From assembly GCF_000768705.1 (NCBI RefSeq), contig NZ_AVPJ01000004.1:248001-312000 (forward strand): DNA of 64,000 nt, given 5' to 3'. The notes beneath the pieces were generated by a model that worked only from the letters and a program-made list of their open reading frames with translations, was not told the origin of the DNA and made no database searches. The position numbers were made by a program, and so were the translations under genes. Origin of the DNA: Knoellia sinensis KCTC 19936 (GTDB lineage Bacteria; Actinomycetota; Actinomycetes; Actinomycetales; Dermatophilaceae). Each line of letters begins with the position of its first letter. The first letter of the stretch is position 1. Positions 43,377-51,037 of the stretch are shown here, one piece after another.

Positions 43377-44900
43377 ATGAGCAACAAGAAGTCGAAGCGG
43401 GCCAAGGCCGCGCGCCGCGCGCGTCGAGCGGCGCAGTCGACCGCACCCGTGACCTCAGCCGAGGTCACCCCGGGCGACGAGGTGCTGGAACCGGAGACAC
43501 GGGTGCTCCCGGCAGTGCCGAAGCCCGCGGCCGAGCCCAGAGATGTGGGGCGTGCCGAGCCGGAGGACCTGGCCGACGAGACTGTGCCCGAGGACGCCGA
43601 TTCCGACGCTGAGCCAGAGCAGGTCGACGAGACCGTCCCTGATGGCGAGCAGGAGCTGGGCGAAGAGACCGTCGCCGAGCAGTCCGAGCCCGAGGACCTG
43701 GCCGACGAGCTCGAGGCCGAGCAGGAAGACCTGGCCGACGAGCTCGAGGCCGAGCCCGAGGAGACTGTCCCCGAGCAGACCGAGACCGAGGACCTGCCCG
43801 ACGAGGCCGAGGAGACTGTCGCCGAGCAGACCGAGACCGAGGTCTTGGCCGACGAGACCGAGGCCGAGCCCGAGGAGACTGTCGCCGAGCAGACCGAGAC
43901 CGAGGACCTGGCCGACGAGCCCGCCCCCGACGCGTCGCGAGACGTCGCCCGCGAGGAACCGGACGCCTTGTCAGAGGCTGGGACAGAGGACCTCGAAGCG
44001 GACCAGACGGTCGACGAGTCCGAACCGTCCGAGGCGGAGCTGCAGTCGCACGAGGCCCTGCACTCCGCGAGTGGATCACTCGAGACCACGGACGACGGAG
44101 CCGGGCGCGCCGTCGATGAGGAGCAGGATCGTCCGGAAGAGGTCGTCGCAGCAGCCCCGCCAGTGGACAGCTCGCGCCGGGCGTGGCGCCGCCTCAGTCG
44201 AGTCGGGCGCCCTCGGCCCACCAAAGCCAATGTCCTTGTCACGATCCTGGCGATCGGGCTGGGCTTCGCCATCGCAGCGCAGGTACGCCAGACGTCGATC
44301 GAAGGACTCGAGGACCTGCGCGAGGACGAACTCATTCGCATCCTCGACACCGTGGACCAGGACGGCAACCGACTTGCCGAGGAACTCCAGACCCTGCGTC
44401 TTTCTCGTGATCGGCTGCAGAACGACACCACGAGCCTGACCGAGTCTCGCAACGCGGCCCAACAGCGACTCGACTCCTTGGGGATCATGGCCGGGACCGT
44501 TCCGGCCAAGGGTCCGGGCATCGTCCTGACGATCCAGGATCCGCAGAACAGGGTCACGGCGCCTCTCCTCCTGGACACTCTCCAGGAACTGCGTGACGCC
44601 GGCGCCGAAGCCGTCGAGATGAACGACGTCAGGATCGTCGCGAACTCCTACTTCACCGACGGCGAAGGCGGGATCAGCATTTCCGGCACACCCGTGTCGT
44701 CCCCCTACGTCATCACCGTCATCGGCGACAGTGCGACGCTGGCTCCGGCCATGGACATTCCTGGCGGCGTCAGCGAGTCGGTCCGCACCCTCGGCGGACA
44801 GGCCACGATCGAGTCCAAGGACGAGGTCAACGTGACCGCGTTGCAGAGCGTTTCGGAGCCTCAGTACGCTCGCCCCGTACCCAGTCCCACGAAGTCCTGA
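43377..44900 (+). CDS. DUF881 membrane protein (second copy) with long acidic repeat region
   Basis: A 507-residue protein. A basic start (SNKKSKRAKAARRARRAA) leads to an acidic region at about residues 50-260 with a repeated unit like EETVAEQTETEDLADE. Then comes a membrane helix (NVLVTILAIGLGFAIAAQV, about residues 283-301), a coiled coil (EELQTLRLSRDRLQNDTTSL) and the DUF881 domain (VPAKGPGIVLTIQDP, LQELRDAGAEAVEMNDVRIV, SPYVITVIGDSATLAPAMDI). Orthologues usually have only ~290 residues, so the acidic part is the unusual element. It would lie on the cytoplasmic side. ATG at 43377. Confidence 0.9.
   Translation: MSNKKSKRAKAARRARRAAQSTAPVTSAEVTPGDEVLEPETRVLPAVPKPAAEPRDVGRAEPEDLADETVPEDADSDAEPEQVDETVPDGEQELGEETVAEQSEPEDLADELEAEQEDLADELEAEPEETVPEQTETEDLPDEAEETVAEQTETEVLADETEAEPEETVAEQTETEDLADEPAPDASRDVAREEPDALSEAGTEDLEADQTVDESEPSEAELQSHEALHSASGSLETTDDGAGRAVDEEQDRPEEVVAAAPPVDSSRRAWRRLSRVGRPRPTKANVLVTILAIGLGFAIAAQVRQTSIEGLEDLREDELIRILDTVDQDGNRLAEELQTLRLSRDRLQNDTTSLTESRNAAQQRLDSLGIMAGTVPAKGPGIVLTIQDPQNRVTAPLLLDTLQELRDAGAEAVEMNDVRIVANSYFTDGEGGISISGTPVSSPYVITVIGDSATLAPAMDIPGGVSESVRTLGGQATIESKDEVNVTALQSVSEPQYARPVPSPTKS
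43540..43925 (+). repeat. Degenerate tandem repeats coding the acidic region of the second DUF881 protein
   Basis: A unit close to GAGGAGACTGTCGCCGAGCA followed by a GACCGAGACCGAGGAC part recurs at about 43758, 43808 and 43869, with shorter partial copies before. Copies keep the reading frame (multiples of 3), so expansion or loss would change only repeat number. Confidence 0.75.
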
Positions 44901-44922
44901 CCGGACCAGAAGGAGCCCAAAG

Positions 44923-45312
44923 ATGAGCGACCTCGAGTACCCGAGCGACCTGCGCTACACCGCCGAGCACGAGTGGGTGCGTTCCGGAGACGGGGGCACC
45001 GTGCGGATCGGTATCACGTCCTTCGCTCAGGACGCCTTGGGTGACGTCGTCTACGTCAGCCTCCCCGGTGTCGGCGACACTGTGGCAGTGGGCGACGCCT
45101 GCGGCGAGGTCGAGTCGACGAAGTCCGTGAGCGACCTCTACGCACCTCTGGCCGGTGAAGTCACCGCAGTGAACGAGGCGCTGGACGCCTCGCCCGAGCT
45201 GGTGAACTCGGACCCATACGGCGAGGGCTGGATGTATGAACTGCGTCCAAGTGACGCCGCCGCAGTGGACGCCCTCCTGGATGTCGAGGCATACCAGCAG
45301 CAGCTCGGCTGA
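44923..45312 (+). CDS. gcvH: Glycine cleavage system H protein
   Basis: A 129-residue lipoyl carrier that shuttles the aminomethyl group from GcvP to GcvT. The lipoyl-lysine is K67 in CGEVESTKSVSDLYAP. The start LRYTAEHEWVRSGDGGTVRI and the end VNSDPYGEGWMYELRPSD are typical. AAGGAGCCC is a good ribosome site. It sits 22 bp after the DUF881 gene. gcvP is 3 kb downstream and gcvT is not in the window. Confidence 0.97.
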   Translation: MSDLEYPSDLRYTAEHEWVRSGDGGTVRIGITSFAQDALGDVVYVSLPGVGDTVAVGDACGEVESTKSVSDLYAPLAGEVTAVNEALDASPELVNSDPYGEGWMYELRPSDAAAVDALLDVEAYQQQLG

Positions 45313-45319
45313 TTCAGCG

Positions 45320-45369
45320 TCATCCCTCGACGCATTCACCTGTTCATCCCTCGAGTGGTCATCTAGGGT
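45320..45369 (+). promoter_or_regulatory. garA promoter region with direct repeat
   Basis: TAGGGT (45364-45369) is a good -10, with TGTTCA (45341-45346) 17 nt upstream as a possible -35. TCATCCCTCGA occurs twice (45320-45330 and 45344-45354), 24 bp apart, the second inside the spacer. This looks like a binding site for a regulator. Confidence 0.45.
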
Positions 45370-45409
45370 GAGTTCTCCAGAGGACGAGCCCAGACAAGGA
45401 GCCGCACAG

Positions 45410-45910
45410 ATGAGTGACCAGAGTCGCGAGAACCCGGACCGCGACCCGGAGACTCCCCGTCCCGAGGAGCAGATCCCGGCGCGAGAGCCGGAGTCCTCCA
45501 CGACGATGCGGTTCCAGCCGGTCAACGGCCTGGAGCAGTCCGACATCGTCCACGAGAGCGAGCATGTCCTCACCCGAGCGGACCAGGCCACGGTGGAGGC
45601 GCTGCGGCCCGGTACGGCCCTGCTGGTGGTGCTCCGAGGACCCAACACGGGCGCGCGGTTCCTGCTCGATGATGACGTCGTGACCTCGGGGCGGCACCCC
45701 GAGAGCGACATCTTCCTGGACGACGTGACGGTCTCCCGCCAGCACGCCACCTTCGAACGCACGGGGGGACAGTTCGTGGTCAAGGACGTGGGCTCACTCA
45801 ACGGCACCTACGTGAACCGTGAGCGCATCGACGACTCCGTGCTGCAGACCGGTGACGAGGTGCAGATCGGCAAGTACCGCCTCGTCTTCTATGCCGCCAA
45901 GCAGGCCTGA
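45410..45910 (+). CDS. garA: FHA-domain regulator GarA/OdhI
   Basis: A 166-residue forkhead-associated protein. Unphosphorylated, GarA/OdhI binds and controls 2-oxoglutarate dehydrogenase and glutamate dehydrogenase; Pkn kinases switch it off by phosphorylating an N-terminal threonine pair. That pair is seen as ESSTTMRFQPV (T31-T32). The FHA domain follows: VTSGRHPESDIFLDDVTVSR, RQHATFERTGGQF and VGSLNGTYVNRERID. Position after gcvH matches Rv1827. Its last 20 bp overlap the MerR gene. Confidence 0.94.
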   Translation: MSDQSRENPDRDPETPRPEEQIPAREPESSTTMRFQPVNGLEQSDIVHESEHVLTRADQATVEALRPGTALLVVLRGPNTGARFLLDDDVVTSGRHPESDIFLDDVTVSRQHATFERTGGQFVVKDVGSLNGTYVNRERIDDSVLQTGDEVQIGKYRLVFYAAKQA

Positions 45911-46598
45911 GCGGCCCCTGACCATCGGGAAGGTCCTCGACGCCCTGCGTGAGGAGTTCCCGGAGGTCAGCATCTCGAAGATCCGGTTCCTTGAGGCCGA
46001 GGGTCTCGTGGCACCGGCGCGCACGCCAGCCGGGTACCGAACGTATGCAGTGGGCGACGTCGAGCGACTGCGCTACATCCTGCGTGCCCAGCGAGATCGC
46101 TTCTGGCCCCTCAAAGTCATCCGTGAGTCGTTGGATGCCCTCGACCGGGGGCTGACACCTGGGTCCGACGTGGACGGACGGCCACGCCCGCCCGAGCCGA
46201 CAGGCGATCCGGATGTTCCGGATGCGTCGGCGCTGCGGCCTGAGCGGCCGGAGCGGGCCGTGCGCCTCACCCGCGCGGAACTGGCCGCCGCCACGGGACT
46301 GGACCCCGACGTCATCTCGGCTCTTCAGGGTTTCGGTCTGCTGCGTCCTGACGACTCTGGTCACTTCTCGACCGCCGACCTGCAGGCAGCGGACGCGGCT
46401 GCCGGTCTCACGGCATACGGAATCGAGGCACGCCACCTACGTCCGTTCCGCACCGCGGCCGATCGTGAAGTGGGACTCGTGGAACAGGCCGTGAGCACCC
46501 GTCGCGCAGTGAGTCGCACTCAGGAGCAGGCCGAGGTGGCCCGACTGTGCCTTCAGCTCCACGCCGCGCTGGTGAAGGGTGGTCTCGCCCGACCCTGA
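45891..46598 (+). CDS. MerR-family regulator, FtsR type (Rv1828-like)
   Basis: A 235-residue regulator with an N-terminal MerR winged helix (LTIGKVLDALREEFPEVSIS, then KIRFLEAEGLVAPARTPAGY), a Pro-rich linker and a second helical domain (VRLTRAELAAATGLDPDVIS). This two-part form matches Rv1828 and C. glutamicum FtsR, which activates ftsZ. No metal or drug-binding cysteines are seen. ATG at 45891 is inside the end of garA (20 bp overlap), so translation is probably coupled. Confidence 0.88.
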   Translation: MPPSRPERPLTIGKVLDALREEFPEVSISKIRFLEAEGLVAPARTPAGYRTYAVGDVERLRYILRAQRDRFWPLKVIRESLDALDRGLTPGSDVDGRPRPPEPTGDPDVPDASALRPERPERAVRLTRAELAAATGLDPDVISALQGFGLLRPDDSGHFSTADLQAADAAAGLTAYGIEARHLRPFRTAADREVGLVEQAVSTRRAVSRTQEQAEVARLCLQLHAALVKGGLARP

Positions 46599-46603
46599 CG
46601 ACG

Positions 46604-46609
46604 TACGGT
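46604..46609 (+). promoter_or_regulatory. -10 element (TACGGT) of the DUF151 gene, leaderless spacing
   Basis: TACGGT lies 6 nt before the GTG at 46616 in the 17-bp gap after the MerR gene. Confidence 0.45.
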
Positions 46610-46615
46610 GGAACG

Positions 46616-47116
46616 GTGAAGCCACTGGACGTCCTCGGGGTCCGCGTCGAGATGCCGACCAACCAACCGATCGTGCTGCTCAGGGAGCGGGACGGCAGCC
46701 GCTACCTGCCAATCTGGGTGGGTGCCGCGGAGGCCGCGGCCATCGCCTACGCCCAGCAGGGCGTCGTGCCGCCACGCCCGCTGACCCACGACTTGCTCAA
46801 GAACGTCCTGGACGAGCTTGGGCACACGTTGGATCGGGTCCGGATCACGTCCTTGCAGGACGGTGTCTTCCACGCGGTCCTGGACATCGACGGGGGAGCG
46901 GACGGGGGCGGACAGAGCATCGACTCCCGGTCCTCGGACGCCATTGCACTTGCACTCCGCGTCGGAGTCGAGATCACGGCCACCGAGGAACTGCTCGAAG
47001 AGGCCGGCGTCGCAATGGCCGGCGAGCAGGAGGACGACGAGGTCGAGAAGTTCAAGGAGTTTCTCGACCACGTGTCCGCTGACGACTTCAACACCGGAGA
47101 CCAACCGTCAAGTTGA
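46616..47116 (+). CDS. DUF151 bifunctional nuclease-family protein (Rv1829-like)
   Basis: A 166-residue protein of the bifunctional nuclease (BFN/DUF151) family; the plant homologue has RNase and DNase activity, but the bacterial role is unclear. Conserved parts: VLLRERDGSRYLPIWVGAAE, RPLTHDLLKNVLDELGHTLD, and SRSSDAIALALRVGVEI. The acidic C-terminal tail is variable. It stands between the two MerR genes exactly as in mycobacteria. Confidence 0.92.
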   Translation: MKPLDVLGVRVEMPTNQPIVLLRERDGSRYLPIWVGAAEAAAIAYAQQGVVPPRPLTHDLLKNVLDELGHTLDRVRITSLQDGVFHAVLDIDGGADGGGQSIDSRSSDAIALALRVGVEITATEELLEEAGVAMAGEQEDDEVEKFKEFLDHVSADDFNTGDQPSS

Positions 47117-47118
47117 CG

Positions 47119-47142
47119 GTGAGTGTTATGCATGTTACTCAC
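47119..47142. promoter_or_regulatory. 24-bp dyad upstream of the second MerR gene
   Basis: Arms GTGAGT and ACTCAC flank a central ATGCAT, with GTT between on both sides. It starts 3 bp after the DUF151 stop. A second dyad ATGTA-GT-TACAT lies at 47223-47234, downstream of the start of transcription. Their size and symmetry suit a MerR-type or other dimeric regulator. Confidence 0.5.
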
Positions 47143-47172
47143 GACACGCATGAGGTTACGGTCGAGTGGTAG

Positions 47173-47201
47173 TTGACCCCGGGTTCTCAGCGCCCTACCG
47201 T
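47173..47201 (+). promoter_or_regulatory. Promoter of the second MerR gene
   Basis: TTGACC (47173-47178), a 17-nt spacer and TACCGT (47196-47201) form one of the best -35/-10 pairs in the window. Start near 47208; leader of ~67 nt with AGCAGGAGG before the GTG. Confidence 0.65.
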
Positions 47202-47274
47202 CACTTTCAGAGAACGACGTCCATGTAGTTACATCAGCGCGCGACACCGCGCCGCCGGGCAGCAGGAGGTTGGC

Positions 47275-47850
47275 GTGAACGCCATCGAAGAGAACCCGAA
47301 GGGGCACGTGCCAGTCGCGGCGCAGGGCCTGCTGTTCACGGACGACTTGCCGGAGTTCGACGAGGAGACCGGCTACAGGGGCCCGACCGCGTGCAAGGCG
47401 GCTGGGATCACCTACCGGCAACTCGACTACTGGGCGCGTACGTCGCTCGTTGAGCCCTCCGTGCGTGGTGCTGCGGGCTCGGGCTCGCAGCGGTTGTACG
47501 GATTCCGCGACATCCTCGCGCTCAAGATCGTGAAGCGGCTGCTCGACACGGGGGTGTCCCTCCAGCAGATCCGCGGGGCAGTCCAGGTCCTGCGCGACCG
47601 TGGAGTTGATGACCTCGCGCAGATCACGCTCATGAGCGATGGCGCATCCGTCTACGAATGCACCTCCGACGAGGAGGTCATTGATCTGCTCCAGGGCGGA
47701 CAGGGGGTGTTCGGGATCGCCGTGGGCAAGGTGTGGCGTGAGGTCGAGGGCGACCTCTCGCACCTGCCCAGCGAGCGACTCTCCGATGAGACGCCGGCGG
47801 CGCACCCCGGCGACGAGCTCAGTGCGCGTCGGGCAGCTCGACTCGCCTGA
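47275..47850 (+). CDS. MerR-family regulator (Rv1830-like)
   Basis: A 191-residue regulator. The DNA-binding part is YRGPTACKAAGITYRQLDYW, followed by SQRLYGFRDILALKIVKRLL and TGVSLQQIRGAVQVLRDRG. It has only one effector-like C-terminal segment with LMSDGASVYECTSDEEVIDL. Rv1830-type proteins are linked to growth and division control in mycobacteria. The GTG start follows AGCAGGAGG. It has its own promoter with two nearby palindromes, consistent with autoregulation. A strong terminator follows, separating it from gcvP. Confidence 0.9.
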   Translation: MNAIEENPKGHVPVAAQGLLFTDDLPEFDEETGYRGPTACKAAGITYRQLDYWARTSLVEPSVRGAAGSGSQRLYGFRDILALKIVKRLLDTGVSLQQIRGAVQVLRDRGVDDLAQITLMSDGASVYECTSDEEVIDLLQGGQGVFGIAVGKVWREVEGDLSHLPSERLSDETPAAHPGDELSARRAARLA

Positions 47851-47868
47851 CCGCTTCGACCACATGAC

Positions 47869-47895
47869 GGCGCGCACCCAAGACGGGTGCGCGCC
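47869..47895 (+). terminator. Terminator after the second MerR gene
   Basis: Perfect 11-bp stem GGCGCGCACCC / GGGTGCGCGCC, 5-nt loop, followed by GTTTGTT. The T-rich tail makes it a classic intrinsic terminator. Confidence 0.85.
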
Positions 47896-47923
47896 GTTTG
47901 TTACCCTGTCCGTGCCGCAAACA

Positions 47924-48013
47924 CCGTGCGGGAGAGTCCCTGGTCCTTCACCGGAGCCGGGGCGCCGAAGGGGCAAACTCCCCGGAACCTCTCAGGCGCA
48001 AAGGACTGCACGG
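47924..48013 (+). ncRNA. Glycine riboswitch (single aptamer) before gcvP
   Basis: P1 pairs CCGTGC (47924-47929) with GCACGG (48008-48013). The conserved glycine-aptamer core is present: GGGAGAG, GGCGCCGAAGGGGCAA, CCTCTCAGGCGCAAAGGAC. Only one aptamer is visible, not the common tandem. Downstream, GGCAC (48018-48022) can pair with GTGCC (48061-48065) over a GC-rich segment and may be the expression platform. TACCCT at 47902-47907 is a possible -10. High glycine should turn on gcvP. Confidence 0.92.
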
Positions 48014-48091
48014 ATCAGGCACCTCTGAGACGGCCCCGGCCGCGACAGAAGGGGAGGCCCGTGCCCACCCGTGCGCCAGGAGCCTCACCAC

Positions 48092-50980
48092 ATGACTGAC
48101 ACCACGTTGAACTCGCCCCAGCTGCCCGCCTTTGCCGGTCGCCACATTGGTCCGAGCGATGACGACATCGTCGAGATGCTCGCGACCATCGGTCGATCGA
48201 GCATCGACGACCTGACGCACACAGCGATCCCCGCTGCAATTCGTGCCACGTCGACCATGTCCATCACGGCTGCGGATTCCGAGTCCGCCGTCGTTGCGGA
48301 ACTGCGCACCCTGGCGGCGCGCAATCAGGTGCTCACATCGATGATTGGTCTGGGCTACTACGGGACGATCACCCCCGCGGTGATCCAGCGCAACGTCCTC
48401 GAGAACCCTGCTTGGTACACCGCCTACACCCCCTACCAGCCGGAGATCTCCCAAGGTCGCCTCGAGGCTCTCCTGAACTTCCAGACGGTGGTCAGCGACC
48501 TCACGGGGCTGACCACCGCGGGTGCATCCCTGCTCGACGAGGCCACCGCCGCAGCCGAGGCAATGACCCTCATGCGCCGCTCGAGCAAGGCGGCCGCAGA
48601 CGCGGTGCTTCTCGTCGATGAGGCGGTCTTCCCCCAGACCTTGGCGGTGATGCGGACCCGCGCGCTGCCCCTGGGCATCGAGATCGTGGTGACGGACCTG
48701 TCCGACGTCACGTCGGGTGAGGAACTCGAGGTGGCAGCTGGGGGGCGCGCCGTCTTTGGCGTCCTCGTGCAGTACCCCGACCTGCATGGTCGTCTTCGCG
48801 ACCACCGCGCCCTCGCGGACGCGGCACACGGGTCCGGCGCGCTCGTCACCGCGGCTGCCGACCTGATGGCCCTGACTCTGGCGACGGCACCGGGGGAGTG
48901 GGGCGCAGACATCGCCATCGGCACCACCCAGCGTTTTGGGGTGCCCATGGCCTTCGGCGGGCCGCATGCCGGGTACATGTCAGTCCGGCAAGGCCTTGAG
49001 CGCACGCTTCCGGGACGTCTGGTCGGGGTCTCCGTCGACGCGACCGGTGCGCCGGCCTACCGGCTTGCCCTCCAGACGCGGGAGCAGCACATCCGTCGCG
49101 AGAAGGCGACGTCCAACATCTGTACCGCTCAGGTCCTCTTGGCAGTCATGGCGAGCATGTATGCCGTGTACCACGGCCCACGCGGGCTGCGCGCGATCGC
49201 CCTGAACATTCACGCGCATGCGACGAGCCTCGCGAACGCGCTGCGCGCAGGTGGTGTGGACGTCGAGGAACACGACCGCTTCGACACGCTCTCCGTGAAG
49301 GTGCCTGGGCGCGCGGCTGAGGTCACTGAGGCGGCCCTGGCTGAAGGCGTCAACGTCTGGCCTGCCGGCGACGACACAGTGCTCGTCTCTGTCGACGAGA
49401 CGACCACTCTTGCCGACCTGGAGAAGGTCGCGCGTGCCTTTGGCGCAGACGCGCCGTCGAAGGTGCAGGTTGCCGAGCCGGCGTGGGGCGAGGCACTGCG
49501 CCGGACCTCCGAGTACCTCACGCACCCGGTGTTTTCGAGCCACCACAGCGAGACCGCGATGCTTCGCTACCTCCGCCGCCTCTCGGACCGAGACTTTGCT
49601 CTGGACCGGGGCATGATCCCGCTGGGGTCATGCACCATGAAGCTCAACGCGACGACCGAGATGCTCGCGATCACGTGGCCGGAGTTCGCGCACCTGCACC
49701 CGTTCGCACCACTGGACCAGACCGTCGGGATCCGCACTCTCGTGGACCAACTCGAACAGTGGCTGTGCGACATCACTGGCTATGACGCAGTGTCCCTCCA
49801 GCCGAACGCCGGGTCGCAGGGTGAGTTCGCCGGGCTCCTCGCGATCGCGGCGTACCACCGCTCGCGCGGCGATGCCGAGCGCAACGTCTGCCTCATTCCG
49901 GCAAGCGCGCACGGCACCAACGCCGCCAGTGCGGTGATGGCCGGCATGAAGGTCGTCGTCGTCAAGACCGACGTCATCACCGGCAACGTGGACATGGACG
50001 ACCTCAAGGCAAAGGTCGAGGAACACCGTGACGATCTGGCCGCGATCATGGTCACGTACCCGTCGACCCATGGTGTCTTCGAGGACACCATCAGTGACCT
50101 CTGCGCGATGGTTCACGATGCCGGTGGGCAGGTCTACGTCGACGGTGCCAACCTCAACGCCATGGTCGGGCTCGCTCAGCCGGGGCGCTTCGGTGCTGAT
50201 GTCTCCCACCTGAACCTGCACAAGACGTTCTGCATCCCGCACGGTGGGGGTGGCCCCGGCGTGGGTCCGGTGGCGTGTCGCGAGCACCTCGCACCGTTCC
50301 TCCCGAATCACCCCCTCGATGTGGAGGCCGGCCCGGAGACGGGCGTCGGCCCGATCTCGGCAGCGCCCTACGGTTCCGCAGGCATCCTCCCGATCTCCTG
50401 GGCCTACGTCCGACTCATGGGAGCCGCTGGCCTGCGACGCGCCACGGAGGTCGCGGTCCTCAACGCCAACTACGTCGCCGCTCGGCTGCGCGATCACTAC
50501 CCGGTGCTCTACTCGGGTGAGGGAGGACTCGTCGCCCACGAGTGCATCCTCGATGTGCGTCCCCTCACGAAGGACACCGGCGTCACGGTCGACGACATCG
50601 CCAAGCGCCTCATCGACTACGGGTTCCACGCCCCGACCATGTCCTTCCCCGTCGCTGGCACCCTCATGGTGGAGCCGACCGAAAGTGAGGACAAGGTCGA
50701 ACTGGACCGCTTCTGCGACGCCATGATTGCGATCCGCGGCGAGATCACGGAAGCAGGGGCGTCGGGCAACGCTGCGACGAGTGTCCTCCGTGGGGCGCCT
50801 CACACGGCCGTCTCGTTGGCAGGGGAGTGGGACGTCGCCTACAGCCGCCAAGAGGCTGCCTTCCCCAAGGGTGTCGATCCGCTCGCGAAGTACTGGCCAC
50901 CCGTGCGCCGCATCGATGGTGCCTACGGGGATCGCCACCTCGTGTGTTCGTGCCCGCCTCCAGAGGCGTTCGAGGACTGA
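48092..50980 (+). CDS. gcvP: Glycine dehydrogenase (decarboxylating), P protein
   Basis: A 962-residue PLP enzyme that decarboxylates glycine and hands the aminomethyl group to the H protein. The N-terminal half starts with [20 protein letters not shown] and contains [14 protein letters not shown]. The C-terminal half has the PLP lysine K711 in [18 protein letters not shown], and [14 protein letters not shown]. It is one fused chain, as in most actinobacteria. The ATG at 48092 has CAGGAGCC at the right distance; a GTG at 48071 would add 7 residues. Controlled by the glycine riboswitch. Confidence 0.97.
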   Translation: MTDTTLNSPQLPAFAGRHIGPSDDDIVEMLATIGRSSIDDLTHTAIPAAIRATSTMSITAADSESAVVAELRTLAARNQVLTSMIGLGYYGTITPAVIQRNVLENPAWYTAYTPYQPEISQGRLEALLNFQTVVSDLTGLTTAGASLLDEATAAAEAMTLMRRSSKAAADAVLLVDEAVFPQTLAVMRTRALPLGIEIVVTDLSDVTSGEELEVAAGGRAVFGVLVQYPDLHGRLRDHRALADAAHGSGALVTAAADLMALTLATAPGEWGADIAIGTTQRFGVPMAFGGPHAGYMSVRQGLERTLPGRLVGVSVDATGAPAYRLALQTREQHIRREKATSNICTAQVLLAVMASMYAVYHGPRGLRAIALNIHAHATSLANALRAGGVDVEEHDRFDTLSVKVPGRAAEVTEAALAEGVNVWPAGDDTVLVSVDETTTLADLEKVARAFGADAPSKVQVAEPAWGEALRRTSEYLTHPVFSSHHSETAMLRYLRRLSDRDFALDRGMIPLGSCTMKLNATTEMLAITWPEFAHLHPFAPLDQTVGIRTLVDQLEQWLCDITGYDAVSLQPNAGSQGEFAGLLAIAAYHRSRGDAERNVCLIPASAHGTNAASAVMAGMKVVVVKTDVITGNVDMDDLKAKVEEHRDDLAAIMVTYPSTHGVFEDTISDLCAMVHDAGGQVYVDGANLNAMVGLAQPGRFGADVSHLNLHKTFCIPHGGGGPGVGPVACREHLAPFLPNHPLDVEAGPETGVGPISAAPYGSAGILPISWAYVRLMGAAGLRRATEVAVLNANYVAARLRDHYPVLYSGEGGLVAHECILDVRPLTKDTGVTVDDIAKRLIDYGFHAPTMSFPVAGTLMVEPTESEDKVELDRFCDAMIAIRGEITEAGASGNAATSVLRGAPHTAVSLAGEWDVAYSRQEAAFPKGVDPLAKYWPPVRRIDGAYGDRHLVCSCPPPEAFED

Positions 50981-51007
50981 TTCGAGCGCGGCCGTATGCC
51001 GTGGGGT

Positions 51008-51037
51008 CGCCGCGTGAGCCTCTCGGCTCACGCGGCG
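51008..51037. terminator. Bidirectional terminator between gcvP and sbcC
   Basis: Perfect 13-bp stem CGCCGCGTGAGCC / GGCTCACGCGGCG with a TCTC loop. The sbcC stop codon lies inside the hairpin. Confidence 0.75.

Noticed and set aside
43540-43925. Possible CRISPR-like direct repeats
   Set aside because: The repeats are in-frame within a gene, degenerate and without unique spacers.
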